Source of the DNA: Tritrichomonas foetus | Taxonomy: Eukaryota; Parabasalia; Tritrichomonadida; Tritrichomonadidae | Direction of reading: 5' to 3' | NCBI GenBank assembly: GCA_001839685.1 | Contig: MLAK01001282.1 | Coordinates: 62,001-126,000, forward strand | DNA: 64,000 nucleotides | In this document: piece by piece, positions 1 through 9,694 of the stretch | How the letters are laid out: each line of letters begins with the position of its first letter | Numbering within the stretch: the first letter of the stretch is position 1 | Position numbers and translations under genes: made by a program | The notes under the pieces: generated by a model | Seen by the model: only the letters and a program-made list of their open reading frames with translations | Told to the model about the DNA's origin: nothing | Databases searched by the model: none

Positions 1-978
1 TTTAAACAACTGATGCATCTTGACGAAGAATCAGGCGAAATTAGTTTACCAGAACTCCGAAAATTTCTATTACTTCCTTTTCCTGAAGGCCATCCCGATC
101 TCCGATTTTATAATTGGCAACTTTCACTCAAAGTTCTGCCTTTGAGGCGAGAATTATGGAAGAAAACTTGGGAGAAACGAGATATTCAATATTATGGCCT
201 TGTGGAAAGGATGTTTCGAGATTCTCCAGATTTTTTGGATTATGGCCTTCGAAGCGGCCGAGTGATGGAATCGATCGATGTTCTTACAAATATTCACGGA
301 GATGTTATTCGCATGCCAAAATGGCTTCGTGCGATATATCAGATTGTTGATAATCCTGAACAGAATCACATTCACTTGCACCGCCTTGAACGCCTTATTT
401 ATGTTTTCTCACTGGTGAATTCCCACTGTCCATACACGCAAGGGTTTCATGAATTGGCAGCACCATTATATTATGTCTCACTAGCAGGGACCCGTGCTCT
501 TTCTATGAGCGATGATAGAGCTGAATCTATTGCCTTTTTCTTGCTGTTCAATTTAATCATTGGTACCAACCTTTACACTGTCTTCGCAAATGTCGAAGAT
601 CTTGAAAAAATGAAAATGAGGTTCAAGACGATAGAAAATGCTGTCAAAGTTTTTGACGCGCCATTTGCGCAGTTTCTGTTTGAAGAAAAAGCAATTCATC
701 CGCTCTTATTCTGTCTTTCCTGGGTTTCAATGCTTTTTTCGCAGCATCTTGAACTTCTCGACCTCCTCCACCTTTGGGACCACCTCCTCGTGTTTTACGA
801 CCGAGTCGTTGATTTCGTGATGATGGTCGCTGCTGCATACATCCTTTTCAGGAAGAAAAAAATTCGGCAACTTGATTTCGACCAAATACTCACAGAATTG
901 CATACAACACCAGAAATGAATATCATGCCAATGTTGAGGATCGCTCGAAATTTATGGGATCAACTGTTCGAATCATGA
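1..978 (+). CDS. TBC-domain Rab GTPase-activating protein, 5' partial
   Basis: The frame is open to the left edge (four codons precede the first ATG at 13), so this is the C-terminal part of a longer protein. The visible 321 residues from that ATG hold most of a TBC domain. The arginine-finger motif IxxDxxR is intact (I94, D97, R100) and so is the glutamine finger YTQG (Q143), so by family rules it should be an active GAP that accelerates GTP hydrolysis by a Rab on a membrane. The start of the real gene lies outside the window. Which Rab it serves cannot be read from sequence; a Rab gene lies at 57.4-58.0 kb but nothing links the two beyond being on the same contig. Confidence 0.85.
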   Translation, partial: FKQLMHLDEESGEISLPELRKFLLLPFPEGHPDLRFYNWQLSLKVLPLRRELWKKTWEKRDIQYYGLVERMFRDSPDFLDYGLRSGRVMESIDVLTNIHGDVIRMPKWLRAIYQIVDNPEQNHIHLHRLERLIYVFSLVNSHCPYTQGFHELAAPLYYVSLAGTRALSMSDDRAESIAFFLLFNLIIGTNLYTVFANVEDLEKMKMRFKTIENAVKVFDAPFAQFLFEEKAIHPLLFCLSWVSMLFSQHLELLDLLHLWDHLLVFYDRVVDFVMMVAAAYILFRKKKIRQLDFDQILTELHTTPEMNIMPMLRIARNLWDQLFES

Positions 979-1510
979 CATTCTAGCTTTTCCCATTTTT
1001 TTATTTTTATTACATAAACTGTTTTGTACTTCTCACCAATTTCATTCTCTTATATTTTCTTTGTTAAGACAGAAAGAATAGTGTCGCTTTGTCATTCTCA
1101 TATTTGATATGTATTCGTTTTTCGAGATTTTGTAGATTACAAATGTAACTCGTATTTATTCTATTCTACTCCAACTTACATTCAAAAGTACTACTTTCAA
1201 GCATGAAGAAAATATTAGATGTTTTATAAAATTTGTGGGTGGTTAACCAGTATTTTAGTTAACTAGATGTATTCAATTGAATATATTACTTGAACGGAAA
1301 ATTTTTGTAATAAAGCTTTCAATCATAGGTGGAGCAAACATGTGTCCAAAGTTTTTTTCAACAAACAATGTTAGTGAGATGAAATCTGGTTTTTAATGAA
1401 AAGAAATTGTAATTCTCTTGACAGATGTCAACACTTTTGAAATTGACCTTATTTGACCTTAATTAACAAGGTTTGTTTGATTTGTGATTCCATTCTGGTC
1501 GATCAACAAA
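979..1510. other. intergenic, with possible diverged half of the dispersed palindromic repeat
   Basis: AT-rich spacer with no coding signal on either strand. Bases 1427-1470 contain ACACTTTT, then TTGACCTT and TTTGACCTTAA, which resemble one half of the dispersed repeat seen at 5318-5406 and 27984-28070. The match is partial and could be chance. The segment just before the PRMT1 ATG has CCATTC near 1490, a weak initiator-like sequence. Confidence 0.4.
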
Positions 1511-2506
1511 ATGACTGATCAATCTGTCGCAAGTGTTGAAGTACCACAAGATTCAGACTATTACTTTGATAGTTATGCTCACATTGGAATTCACGAAGAT
1601 ATGTTAAAAGATGAAGTTCGTACACTCTCCTATCGTAACGCGATTTTTCAAAATCCATCCTTGATCAAAGGAAAGGTAATTCTCGACGTCGGATGTGGTA
1701 CAGGAATTCTCTCAATGTTTGCCGCCAAAGCCGGAGCCAAAAAAGTTTACGCTGTCGAAAGATCTTCAATTGTCCATTATGCCCGCAAAATCATCGCCGA
1801 AAATGGTTACGAAAACACTATCACAATATTGCAAGGTGCTATGGAGGAATTGGAGCTCCCAGAAAAGGTTGATGTCATTATTAGTGAATGGATGGGATAC
1901 GCCCTTCTCTATGAATCAATGCTTCCTTCCGTTATTTTTGCACGCAACAAGTTTATGAAGCCAACCGGAACGATGTTCCCATCACACGCCAGAATGGTCA
2001 TTGCCGGCATTGAAGATTCTGAATACCGAAAGCGTAAAATTGAATACTGGAATAATGTTTATAACTTCAACTATTCACCAATCAAAGACTGGGCCCTTCT
2101 TGAGCCACTCGTCGACACAGTCCCTGAAAACCACATCATTACTGATGACTGCATTTTAATTGATTATGATTTGAACAAATGCCAAAAGGAAGACCTTTCA
2201 ATTAGTGCGGACTTCGATCTTTGGCCTTTCCAACGTGAACAACTTCATGCGTTTGTTGTTTGGTTCGATGTTTATTTCAGAGGAGGAGATCGTGAAATAG
2301 AACTATCCACATCTCCCTACAAAAAGTCAACACACTGGTCACAATCGATTTTCTACCTCAGAGAACCAATTGAAGTATCTGAACAAGAAAGCATTCATGG
2401 CCACTTCACAATGAAGCCTAACGAAAAGAACCCGCGTGACCAGGACTTCACAATTTCATTCACAGTTAATGGAAAAGCCTACACACAACCATACAAGATG
2501 AGATAA
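1511..2506 (+). CDS. PRMT1: Protein arginine N-methyltransferase, PRMT1 type
   Basis: Type I arginine methyltransferase that would use S-adenosylmethionine to make asymmetric dimethylarginine on RNA-binding proteins and histones. The YFDSYAHIGIHEDML segment (residues 18-32) precedes the SAM-binding motif I ILDVGCGTG (57-65). E83 is the ribose-binding acidic residue, the double-E loop has E126 and E135 (SEWMGYALLYESML), and the THW loop is at 274-276. The product is 331 residues, close to the usual core of about 340-350. A longer frame begins at a GTG at 1484, but the first ATG is at 1511 and the PRMT homology starts just after it, so the ATG is chosen. No feature looks broken. Confidence 0.95.
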   Translation: MTDQSVASVEVPQDSDYYFDSYAHIGIHEDMLKDEVRTLSYRNAIFQNPSLIKGKVILDVGCGTGILSMFAAKAGAKKVYAVERSSIVHYARKIIAENGYENTITILQGAMEELELPEKVDVIISEWMGYALLYESMLPSVIFARNKFMKPTGTMFPSHARMVIAGIEDSEYRKRKIEYWNNVYNFNYSPIKDWALLEPLVDTVPENHIITDDCILIDYDLNKCQKEDLSISADFDLWPFQREQLHAFVVWFDVYFRGGDREIELSTSPYKKSTHWSQSIFYLREPIEVSEQESIHGHFTMKPNEKNPRDQDFTISFTVNGKAYTQPYKMR

Positions 2507-2747
2507 GCAAATTTAAAAAGAAAATAATAATAAGAAAAAAGTAAAAACTAAAAAAAAAAATATCGTTCAAAATATAACGATGCTTATCCAGACATTTTAT
2601 AGAGAGTACGTGTTATATTTTATAATAAAAAGTCAAAGAAAGAATTTTATTTAATCATTTTTCATTACTCTATAGTATTAAATATTTTTTTGAAAAGGAT
2701 AGTTTGCAAATTATATTTCTTTATTCCTTTTCACTGTTTATTAAGAA

Positions 2748-4037
2748 TCAATTTTTTTTAATCAAAACACCAAAAAATTCAATTGAGTGAAGAGCAATGT
2801 GATCAGTATAGTTTGTGTTTTTAGATGTTTGAAGAAATCGGAAATATTGAAAATAATGAGATTTGGAATTACATTGGAAATAAACTGCTTTGAGATTTTC
2901 ATGCAATAAATTTGATGATTTACTATCAACTTCTTCCCAACTCTTCCCATCATTAGATCCTTCAATTCGCCAAGAATTAAGAAAACATCCATTAGCCCAT
3001 GATGAAGAATGAGACTTTAAGGTATAGCCATTTAAATTTAATCGATAATCCTTTAGATTGAATATAATGGTTCCATTATTAGTTGAACCAAAATACCAAT
3101 TACCTTCATCTCGTTTGATGGGATCAACAATATTCGAACTAGGGTGTGAATTACTTCTCCAGTCTGTTGTGGTAATTTCGACTGTGTTGTTGAGAACAGG
3201 ATTTCCATCTGTTTTATTATATAAATATGCAAAAACACCATCAAATAAAGAATCCTTGTAAAAAAGTTGAATATTATCGTATCTCGACAAATTTTCAAGG
3301 TTAACATCTTTTTCTGTAATCAATGAGACAATCAATGGCCAACTTCGTTCAAATGATGAAAAAGAAAAATGTTGAAAAAGATTTTTTAAATCATGAATAT
3401 TTAATGCTTTATATTCTAAATAAGAAAGTAATAATGGATTGTTATATTCGATAATAAATGAACAAAATAAACTTTCATTTTCAAGTTTCAATTTCGGGGA
3501 TTCAACAATTCGAATAAGATGATCAACATCTAATGATAACAATTGATCTTTTTCAATTTCATAAAAATGGGAACTAATAAATTCAATCTCTTCTGTCGTA
3601 TCAATCATGAATAATGTTTTCTTTTCTAAGATAGAAATACAATTCTCGATGGTGATTGTTTCATTAAATGATTGTAACAATGATAATAAATGTAATGAAT
3701 TTAATTCATGTAAAATATCTCGAAAAGTATTTAATTGATCTGATGGAATACTATTTAAATCGATTGAAAAACCATTCATTAATTTTTCAAGATAAGGAAG
3801 ATAAATTTCAGAAGTGTTTGTTTGAAAAGTAAAACTTTCAATAGTTGGATCTGACATAAATAGTTGATAACATGTTTTCGATAGAAATGCTGCTTGAGCT
3901 CGACTACATTGAAGATTACGTTTCCCCATATGAAATACAAAATTCTTTTCAAAGTTTAATCTTTGTATTCCTTCAATGTTTAGAGTTATTTCCATTGGAG
4001 TCATTTGAACTTTTTGACACTTTTTTAAATTTGCCAT
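2748..4037 (-). CDS. BTB-like protein with C-terminal F5/8 type C (discoidin-like) domain
   Basis: 429 residues. The N-terminal 100 or so residues have BTB/POZ-like spacing (a predicted strand-helix region running into 'LPYLEKLMNGFSID'), followed by a helical BACK-like middle. From about residue 285 to 425 there is a discoidin-like jelly roll: the segments 'GNWYFGSTNNGTIIFNL', 'WRIEGSNDGKSWEEV' and 'YFRFLQT' match the F5/8 type C pattern. This architecture is a large multigene family in trichomonads; the substrate or partner is unknown. There is no signal peptide, so the discoidin-like domain is probably intracellular. The start is the ATG at 4037; no other ATG lies upstream in frame. Confidence 0.75.
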   Translation of the reverse strand: MANLKKCQKVQMTPMEITLNIEGIQRLNFEKNFVFHMGKRNLQCSRAQAAFLSKTCYQLFMSDPTIESFTFQTNTSEIYLPYLEKLMNGFSIDLNSIPSDQLNTFRDILHELNSLHLLSLLQSFNETITIENCISILEKKTLFMIDTTEEIEFISSHFYEIEKDQLLSLDVDHLIRIVESPKLKLENESLFCSFIIEYNNPLLLSYLEYKALNIHDLKNLFQHFSFSSFERSWPLIVSLITEKDVNLENLSRYDNIQLFYKDSLFDGVFAYLYNKTDGNPVLNNTVEITTTDWRSNSHPSSNIVDPIKRDEGNWYFGSTNNGTIIFNLKDYRLNLNGYTLKSHSSSWANGCFLNSWRIEGSNDGKSWEEVDSKSSNLLHENLKAVYFQCNSKSHYFQYFRFLQTSKNTNYTDHIALHSIEFFGVLIKKN

Positions 4038-4817
4038 TCATTTCATAAACTTTTTGAATAATATTCTGTTGATACTTAGATACTTGGATACTCAGAGCAT
4101 GACATTTGCTTGATATCACTTTTTCATAATATTCTGTATTTTTTCTTATAGCTCTGTCTTTTTATTAGCATTATTGAACTTTTCCCCTCCTGTCTGCATT
4201 CTAAATATTTCAAATTTGAATGATAGTTAAAAAAATACATTGGAATCACTCTTTATATGATTCATATGAATTACACTTGATATGATGAATTACAACACTT
4301 GTAACAAGGAGTCAATATTTTGAGAAACTTCACAACTTTGAGCAAAAATCGTTCTGTGGATAATCTGCAGAATTAAAACACTCAGTTTGGACGTGAACAT
4401 TTAAGGACAATTGATAAATCAAATTAACAAAAAGTGTTCACAGTAAAATTGGTCACACACATCAATGCCATGGGGTATTGAAAAATTTGAGATGATGATA
4501 TTTGTCTGGAGATATGGCATTTATAAAATGATGATGATTTAACCATATTTTATAAAATATTCGATAACCCATCTGAGCACACAGCCTCCATCAATATTAG
4601 GAGAATATCAAAACTGAGCAATTTATTAAATTGGAAAATAATGTCTCGTTTCATTGTTCATTTTGGCAGTTCCGGTTCATCTCACAAAATTGAATGTATA
4701 ATTGAATGCGAGAATTTTTTTGCATTTATTATTTCTATTATATTTACAATTATTATATTCAATTTTGAAAGGATTAGAATTTTAGAATTTTAGAATCAAA
4801 TTTTCATTTCGACGAAT
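4038..4817. other. intergenic spacer holding one dispersed-repeat copy
   Basis: No coding signal on either strand. The only structure I see is the MITE-like repeat at about 4378-4458, listed separately. The rest is A/T-rich sequence between two divergently arranged genes and must contain both promoters. Confidence 0.5.
4378..4458 (+). repeat. MITE-like palindromic repeat, copy A (diverged)
   Basis: Shares with copies B and C the core GTGAACATTTAAGG, then CAAATTAAC, then AAAAGTGTTCAC and a closing GGTCACAC. The inner arms GTGAACA and TGTTCAC are inverted repeats. The outer ATAGTG arm seen in the other copies is degraded here. Confidence 0.6.
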
Positions 4818-5213
4818 ATGAGCAATTTCATCAATTGTTTGCACTTAGACAGTCATGATCCAGTAAATAATGCTGGATGGCTAGAGCCATTTATACCATC
4901 AAGTAACCCCAGAATTCATCCATTTAAAATTATGCCAGCACCAACTTTTCAGAATGCAGTTCAGTCCATATTCACAAATAGAAAGTGTATACCAAAAAGT
5001 CTTGTGATAAAGCTTCATAGGCGGGTTGTTCAGTGCGATCCAGCAATTCCATCAATTCCAAGATATATAGCTCGATCATTTCGCCAATATTATGTGTTCT
5101 TTGAACGTTATTCTGATAGAATTCTTCCTCTTATGGAAAGAGAGTTTCATCATCTCTTGGAAACTGATCAGAAGTTCAAAGATGAATCATCTAAGATGAT
5201 GCTACAAGATTGA
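4818..5213 (+). CDS. Hypothetical protein, 131 aa
   Basis: Not recognised. The frame runs from an ATG at 4818 to a TGA and has coding-like composition: a proline-rich middle ('FIPSSNPRIHPFKIMPAP'), then a basic helical segment ('IPRYIARSFRQYYVFFERY') and a charged C-terminus. It has no signal peptide, membrane segment or cysteine motif. It is flanked on both sides by copies of the dispersed palindromic repeat (A upstream, B downstream), so it could be a lineage-specific gene. Existence as a gene is likely but not certain. Confidence 0.6.
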   Translation: MSNFINCLHLDSHDPVNNAGWLEPFIPSSNPRIHPFKIMPAPTFQNAVQSIFTNRKCIPKSLVIKLHRRVVQCDPAIPSIPRYIARSFRQYYVFFERYSDRILPLMEREFHHLLETDQKFKDESSKMMLQD

Positions 5214-5731
5214 TTTCATTAAAATAATACATTTGCGATATTTGTATATTGTTTTTTTGAAAAATGATAGATGCCATTTCGAATTCTGTGATATCATATC
5301 AATAAATTTTGATATAAATAGTGCGACCGGTTTTAAAGTGAACACTTTTCGTTAATTTGACTATTCATTTGGCCTTAAATATTCACGATAATTCCCATCA
5401 CACTATATTAATAAAAAGATTCTTTTGTAATGATTATTGTCATTTTATCATATTTAATTACTTTCATATGACAATGAAATTTCGAAATTTTATCATTACT
5501 CAATAATTGTTAATTAAAATATTTTCTATCGAATAACAAATGTAAATTTTCAGGAGATTATACATGATAATATTTTTGGGTTGAATTGAAAATATTCTTT
5601 TATTTGGGACAAAAAAGTGGAATATGTGCATCAGATTAGAATATTCCATAGTATGTTTTAAGTGGTCGAGTATTATCAAAAAGTGAAGATAATTTATCAA
5701 AAAGTGGTGACGGTATATATACGTTTAATAA
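5214..5731. other. intergenic spacer holding one dispersed-repeat copy
   Basis: Contains the MITE-like copy B (5318-5406). The remainder is AT-rich with no convincing frame. It carries the promoter of the C2-like gene that starts at 5732. Confidence 0.5.
5318..5406 (-). repeat. MITE-like palindromic repeat, copy B
   Basis: 89 bp, opening with ATAGTGCGACC and closing with GGGAATT-complement and TCACACTAT, so its ends are inverted repeats (ATAGTG / CACTAT). Inside, GTGAACACTTTTCG and the reverse-oriented CCTTAAATATTCACG form the inner arms. On the minus strand it aligns over its whole length with copy C at 27984-28070. Confidence 0.7.
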
Positions 5732-7903
5732 ATGGAATCCAACCTCGAGATATTTCATTGCCAAACTTTTATTTCGATTTTAGAAATAGACAATCTCCAA
5801 GAAAAGGAACTACAGATAAAATTTCAGCTCAATGAAATGCCTCAGATCAAAATTTCGTCATTCAATACCATCGAAGGAATCGATCGCTACAATATATACA
5901 AAGGATTTGAATTTTTCACAAGACTAGAATGCTTTTCTGCATTTCAAGTTCTCCCCGTTTATATATTTCTATGCAATCAAGAAGGACAAATAATATGTGC
6001 TTGTGGATTCGATTTAAGTCCAATGGTTGTCGACGCATTTCGAAGAAATTCTCATGGAAAGCCAGGAATTGAAACCTACCAAGTTCCACTTCCTTTACAA
6101 GATCGTTATAATCATATTTTGGGACAAGCCCATCTTGAATTTGCTGTTCAGCACTTTTCAACTGATGCTAATAATATAATTTGTTATGAAGAATTGCCAA
6201 CAGAAGTTGCGCCTGAACCAAAAAAAGTTCAAGAAGAAAAAGTGGCTGATGATTCTGACAACAAAAAAGAGAAAAAAGCTACGAAGAAGAAATTTCCTAG
6301 AGTCAATCCTCGAGCGGCAGATTTGTTTTTATTAAACCAGAAATATTTAAATACACGAGTGGAGCTTGTTGAACAGGTTCGTGATTTAGAAAACCAAGTA
6401 AAAAGAATGGAAACTTCTCGAAGACGTCAAATTTATAAGCAAAAAGAAGAAAGAAGAAGGAGACGCAAAGAAATGGATCCAGAATTCTCATATTATTCTG
6501 GATATTCTTCTACTTCACAAAGTAACTTTAGAACAGATCAATTCAATCGAGTTGAAGAATTTACTTCAATTCCAATGAATAAAAATAATGAAACCAAAAA
6601 ATCCAATAAGTCATTAACAAATAAATCAAATAAAAACAATTTAGAAGAGTTTTTGAAACGACAAGAAGCATATAGCGAAAAGAAGAAACAATTAAATGAT
6701 CAGAATAAACAACAAGGAATAACAACATCAAAAATTCATTCTAAACCAAAGAAAAATCAATCTTCACACTCTAGAAAATCGTCACAAGCAAATTCCATGG
6801 TTCAAGAATTCGATGCAATTGAATCTCCGAGAAAATCAGATTCTAATAAGGTTTCTCAAGAACTAACAACATCTTCAAAGACATCATCAACGGTAAATAA
6901 ACCATCTGAATTTACAAGCACTACAAAAAGTGATACAGTGGCATCAACCAACAATATGAATAATGGGAACACTCTGCCACAACAAAATAATGCCACAAAT
7001 CAATATGTGGATGAAGATTTCTCAACAACAACCAAATCTACAACTGATTCTAAGCCAAAAGATAGTATTAGCTTCACAACAACTTCGAATGAAGTAACTA
7101 TTCCAGATTCTCAAATTAATTCGAATCAGAAGACATCAGAAATTTCTGGAATTAGTGACTTCGAATCAGAATCAAAACATAAATCTAGTTCATCTTCTAA
7201 AAAGAGTTTATCTTCTAAAAAGAGTTCATCACCGAATGAAGTTAGTATGATATCTGATTTCGAGAATGATGATCCTAAATCCAAAGAGAAATCAGATTTG
7301 GATATAAGTGGAATAGAAAGTACAAAAAGCAGCTCATCCAGAAATAAATCATCTGTTATTGAAATTGATGATATTGATTCTATTCATGATACTCAGAGCT
7401 TTATTAAAATTGATGTTGATTCTGATGGTTCAAATAAATCAAGCAGATCAAATAAATCTAAAAGTTCCATTAAATCCAATTCTTCTAAAGGATCTACTGC
7501 TTCAAAGAATTCTTCACGTTCAAAAGGATCTACAACATCCAAGAGCTCGTTCAAAATTGATTCTTCTATTCTTTCAAAGAACGATAATTCTTCTTCCAAA
7601 TCCAAAAAATCTAATGATATCGATTTATCTGGAATTATGGATGAATTAGATAAAAATGATGGATCATCACCTATTGATTCAGATCTTAAAGATGTACTTG
7701 AATTGACATCTTCTACAATGAACTTAATTGAAAAGACAGATAAAAAGAAAGACACTAAAAAAGATACCAAGAAAGAAGATAAAGAAAAGAAAACAAGCAC
7801 ACAAAAGAAATCATCTGATGATTCTTTCTCATCTATTGGCTCAAGTAAAACACAAGAATCTGCTATGTATACAGACATACTTAGTATTCTAAGCGATGTA
7901 TAA
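5732..7903 (+). CDS. C2-like domain protein with long Ser/Lys-rich tail
   Basis: 723 residues. The first 150 or so alternate hydrophobic strands in a C2-like beta-sandwich pattern ('FISILEIDNL', 'GFEFFTRLECF', 'LPVYIFLCNQEGQIICACGFDL', 'ILGQAHLEFAV'). Then comes a lysine/glutamate linker, a coiled-coil stretch with a very basic end (about residues 205-250, including 'KQKEERRRRRKEMD'), and roughly 450 residues of low complexity dominated by S, K, T, N and D. This layout resembles C2-bearing cytoskeletal or centriolar proteins, but no specific orthologue is recognised. The tail is probably disordered and rich in phosphorylation sites. The start is the first in-frame ATG. Confidence 0.65.
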   Translation: MESNLEIFHCQTFISILEIDNLQEKELQIKFQLNEMPQIKISSFNTIEGIDRYNIYKGFEFFTRLECFSAFQVLPVYIFLCNQEGQIICACGFDLSPMVVDAFRRNSHGKPGIETYQVPLPLQDRYNHILGQAHLEFAVQHFSTDANNIICYEELPTEVAPEPKKVQEEKVADDSDNKKEKKATKKKFPRVNPRAADLFLLNQKYLNTRVELVEQVRDLENQVKRMETSRRRQIYKQKEERRRRRKEMDPEFSYYSGYSSTSQSNFRTDQFNRVEEFTSIPMNKNNETKKSNKSLTNKSNKNNLEEFLKRQEAYSEKKKQLNDQNKQQGITTSKIHSKPKKNQSSHSRKSSQANSMVQEFDAIESPRKSDSNKVSQELTTSSKTSSTVNKPSEFTSTTKSDTVASTNNMNNGNTLPQQNNATNQYVDEDFSTTTKSTTDSKPKDSISFTTTSNEVTIPDSQINSNQKTSEISGISDFESESKHKSSSSSKKSLSSKKSSSPNEVSMISDFENDDPKSKEKSDLDISGIESTKSSSSRNKSSVIEIDDIDSIHDTQSFIKIDVDSDGSNKSSRSNKSKSSIKSNSSKGSTASKNSSRSKGSTTSKSSFKIDSSILSKNDNSSSKSKKSNDIDLSGIMDELDKNDGSSPIDSDLKDVLELTSSTMNLIEKTDKKKDTKKDTKKEDKEKKTSTQKKSSDDSFSSIGSSKTQESAMYTDILSILSDV

Positions 7904-8437
7904 ATAAATGTTTGATATTATGGAAATACCTTCTGATTTTAACTTTTACACCATGTTTTTCACATTAATGAATTGATAATGTTTCATGTCAATATTTATC
8001 AAGTATAAGCAATTCATATTGGGATAATTTAAGAAAATCATCAAAATGATTTGAAAACATGAAGATTTTTCAGTCGAGAGTCGTCATGTGAATCACATCA
8101 TTACAAATCAAACATCAATCAAGAGACAGAATCAAACATCAATCAAGAGATAGAATCAAACATCAACCAAGAGACAGAATCAAACATCAATCAAGAGATA
8201 GAATCAAACATCAATCAAGAGACAGAATCAAACATCAATCAAGAGATAGAATCAAACATCAACCAAGAGACAGAATCAAACATCAATCAAGAGATAGAAT
8301 CAAACATCAATCAGGAGACAGAATCAAACATCAATCAAGAGACAGAATCAAACATCAACCAAGAGACAGAATCAAAAAGCCTAAAAAAGAAAAATAAATA
8401 AATAAAAAATGCCCAGTGTATAAAATATAAAAGAAAT
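7904..8437. other. convergent intergenic region dominated by a minisatellite
   Basis: The spacer between the ends of two convergent genes. Half of it is the 24-bp tandem array at 8106-8369. No gene is seen; see the repeat entry for its open frames. Confidence 0.6.
8106..8369 (+). repeat. 24-bp tandem repeat (minisatellite), 11 copies
   Basis: Eleven head-to-tail units of exactly 24 bp, each beginning AATCAAACATCAA and ending AGAGACAG or AGAGATAG, plus a partial unit (AATCAAA) from 8370. Variation is limited to a few sites: ATCAATC/ATCAACC, GACAG/GATAG and one AGGAG. No unit has an indel. Because 24 is a multiple of 3, two forward frames stay open through the array, but neither has an ATG. 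Confidence 0.95.
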
Positions 8438-9694
8438 TTAAGAAAAGTAATTCAGTACCTTTGTCTTCTTCGCCTGCACCTGCGCAATTCCGTCAATGAA
8501 GTCATCGTGTGTCAACGATTCTCCGTTCCTTCTCAGCGCGCACATGCCGGCCTCCACGCACACGGCCTTGAGCATCGCTCCATTAAAATCTTCTGTCGAT
8601 CTTGCAATTTCTCTAAAATTCACATTTTCGCCAACTGTCATCTTGCTGGAGTGGATTTTCAGGATTGCCACTCTCGCCTCTTCGTCGGGCATTGGAAGCT
8701 CGATTTTCCTGTCAAGCCTACCAGCTCTCATTAGGGCTGGATCGAGTGTATCTGGTCTGTTAGTTGCACAAATTACTTTCACGTTATTTAATTCTGAGAA
8801 ACCGTCAAGTTGATTCAATAATTCAAGCATAGTTCTAGAAACTTCTCTCTCGCCGTGTGTGTTTTCAGCGTCGCTTCTTTTGCCGCCGACGGCATCTATT
8901 TCGTCAATGAAAATAATCGATGGTGCTTTTTCGCGTGCAAGCTCGAATACTTCTCTCACAATTCGCGCGCCTTCGCCGATATACTTCTGGACAAGCATCG
9001 GGCCTGACAATCTGAAAAAGTTGGAGTTCGTGGTGGCTGCGCAGGCTCTGGCGAGCATAGTTTTTCCGGTTCCGGGGGGGCCATATAATAATACTCCTTT
9101 TGGTGCCTGGATTCCGATTTTCTGGAGGCGTTCGGGATTGGTGATTGGTAAAACGACTGCTTCTTTCAATTCTTGAATTTGTTTATCTAAACCGCCACAT
9201 TGGTCATATGTTTCTGATGGGCGATCTCCAACCTCCATTGCTTGGACCCTCGCGTCGTAGTTTGGAGGAAGCTTTTCATAAACGACAAAGGTATCTTTAT
9301 TGACGCCAATAATATCTGATGGTTTCAAATCAGATGCTTGAATCAAACCAGTAACCGGCAAGAAAACTGTGTCTCTATGAGTTGTTTTAATAACCGCGGA
9401 CAACTGTTCGCCAGCCCCTTGGTAAGTTTCATCTGCATCTGCTTCTTCGAGTTTAAATGTTTCGACAACGTTGGAAACGAGATAAGGAGTAATTTTTAGT
9501 TTGGCTAAAACTGTCTGGTATTGATTTATATGCTCTTCGAATTCTTTTCGCTCGCTCGCGAATCGAGATAATGCACGTTCTGAGGTTTTAATATTGTTGT
9601 CGAGTAATTGAATATTGTGTCGGATCTCTGCTAGAGATTTCATCGACATTTCTTGCACAAGATCTTGGTTTATAGCTACTTCTTCGGTTGCCAT
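8438..9694 (-). CDS. RPT5: 26S proteasome regulatory ATPase Rpt5
   Basis: One of six AAA+ ATPases of the 19S base that unfold substrates into the 20S core. The N-terminal coiled coil covers about residues 15-65 and the OB-type domain about 95-155. 'NYDARVQAMEV' and 'GGLDKQIQEL' are diagnostic of Rpt5. Walker A is GPPGTGKT (205-212), Walker B IIFIDEIDA (260-268), and the second region of homology ATNRPDTLDPALMRAGRLDR is intact. 418 residues, near the family's usual 420-440. The one oddity is the C-terminus: it ends N-Y-F-S, where most Rpt5 proteins end in a HbYX motif such as YYA. The start ATG is the first in frame. Confidence 0.97.
   Translation of the reverse strand: MATEEVAINQDLVQEMSMKSLAEIRHNIQLLDNNIKTSERALSRFASERKEFEEHINQYQTVLAKLKITPYLVSNVVETFKLEEADADETYQGAGEQLSAVIKTTHRDTVFLPVTGLIQASDLKPSDIIGVNKDTFVVYEKLPPNYDARVQAMEVGDRPSETYDQCGGLDKQIQELKEAVVLPITNPERLQKIGIQAPKGVLLYGPPGTGKTMLARACAATTNSNFFRLSGPMLVQKYIGEGARIVREVFELAREKAPSIIFIDEIDAVGGKRSDAENTHGEREVSRTMLELLNQLDGFSELNNVKVICATNRPDTLDPALMRAGRLDRKIELPMPDEEARVAILKIHSSKMTVGENVNFREIARSTEDFNGAMLKAVCVEAGMCALRRNGESLTHDDFIDGIAQVQAKKTKVLNYFS

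Noticed and set aside
1484..1510. GTG start nine codons upstream of PRMT1
   Set aside because: Trichomonad nuclear genes start at ATG; homology begins after the ATG at 1511. The same reasoning removed TTG/GTG starts for the genes at 13538, 28671, 37092, 54154, 58034 and 61816.
7393..7878. 161-codon minus-strand ORF rich in Ser, Leu, Glu and Phe
   Set aside because: Antisense of the Ser/Lys-rich low-complexity tail of the C2-like gene.
8106..8369. CRISPR array
   Set aside because: Units are contiguous with no spacers, and the genome is eukaryotic; it is a minisatellite.
8360..8460. Possible intron at the 3' end of Rpt5 (minus strand AAG/GTACTG ... TTTTTTAG/GCTTTTTGA)
   Set aside because: The 5' site is not GTAYGT, no ACTAACACACAG branch/acceptor is present, and splicing would give only KAF as the new end, not a HbYX tail.
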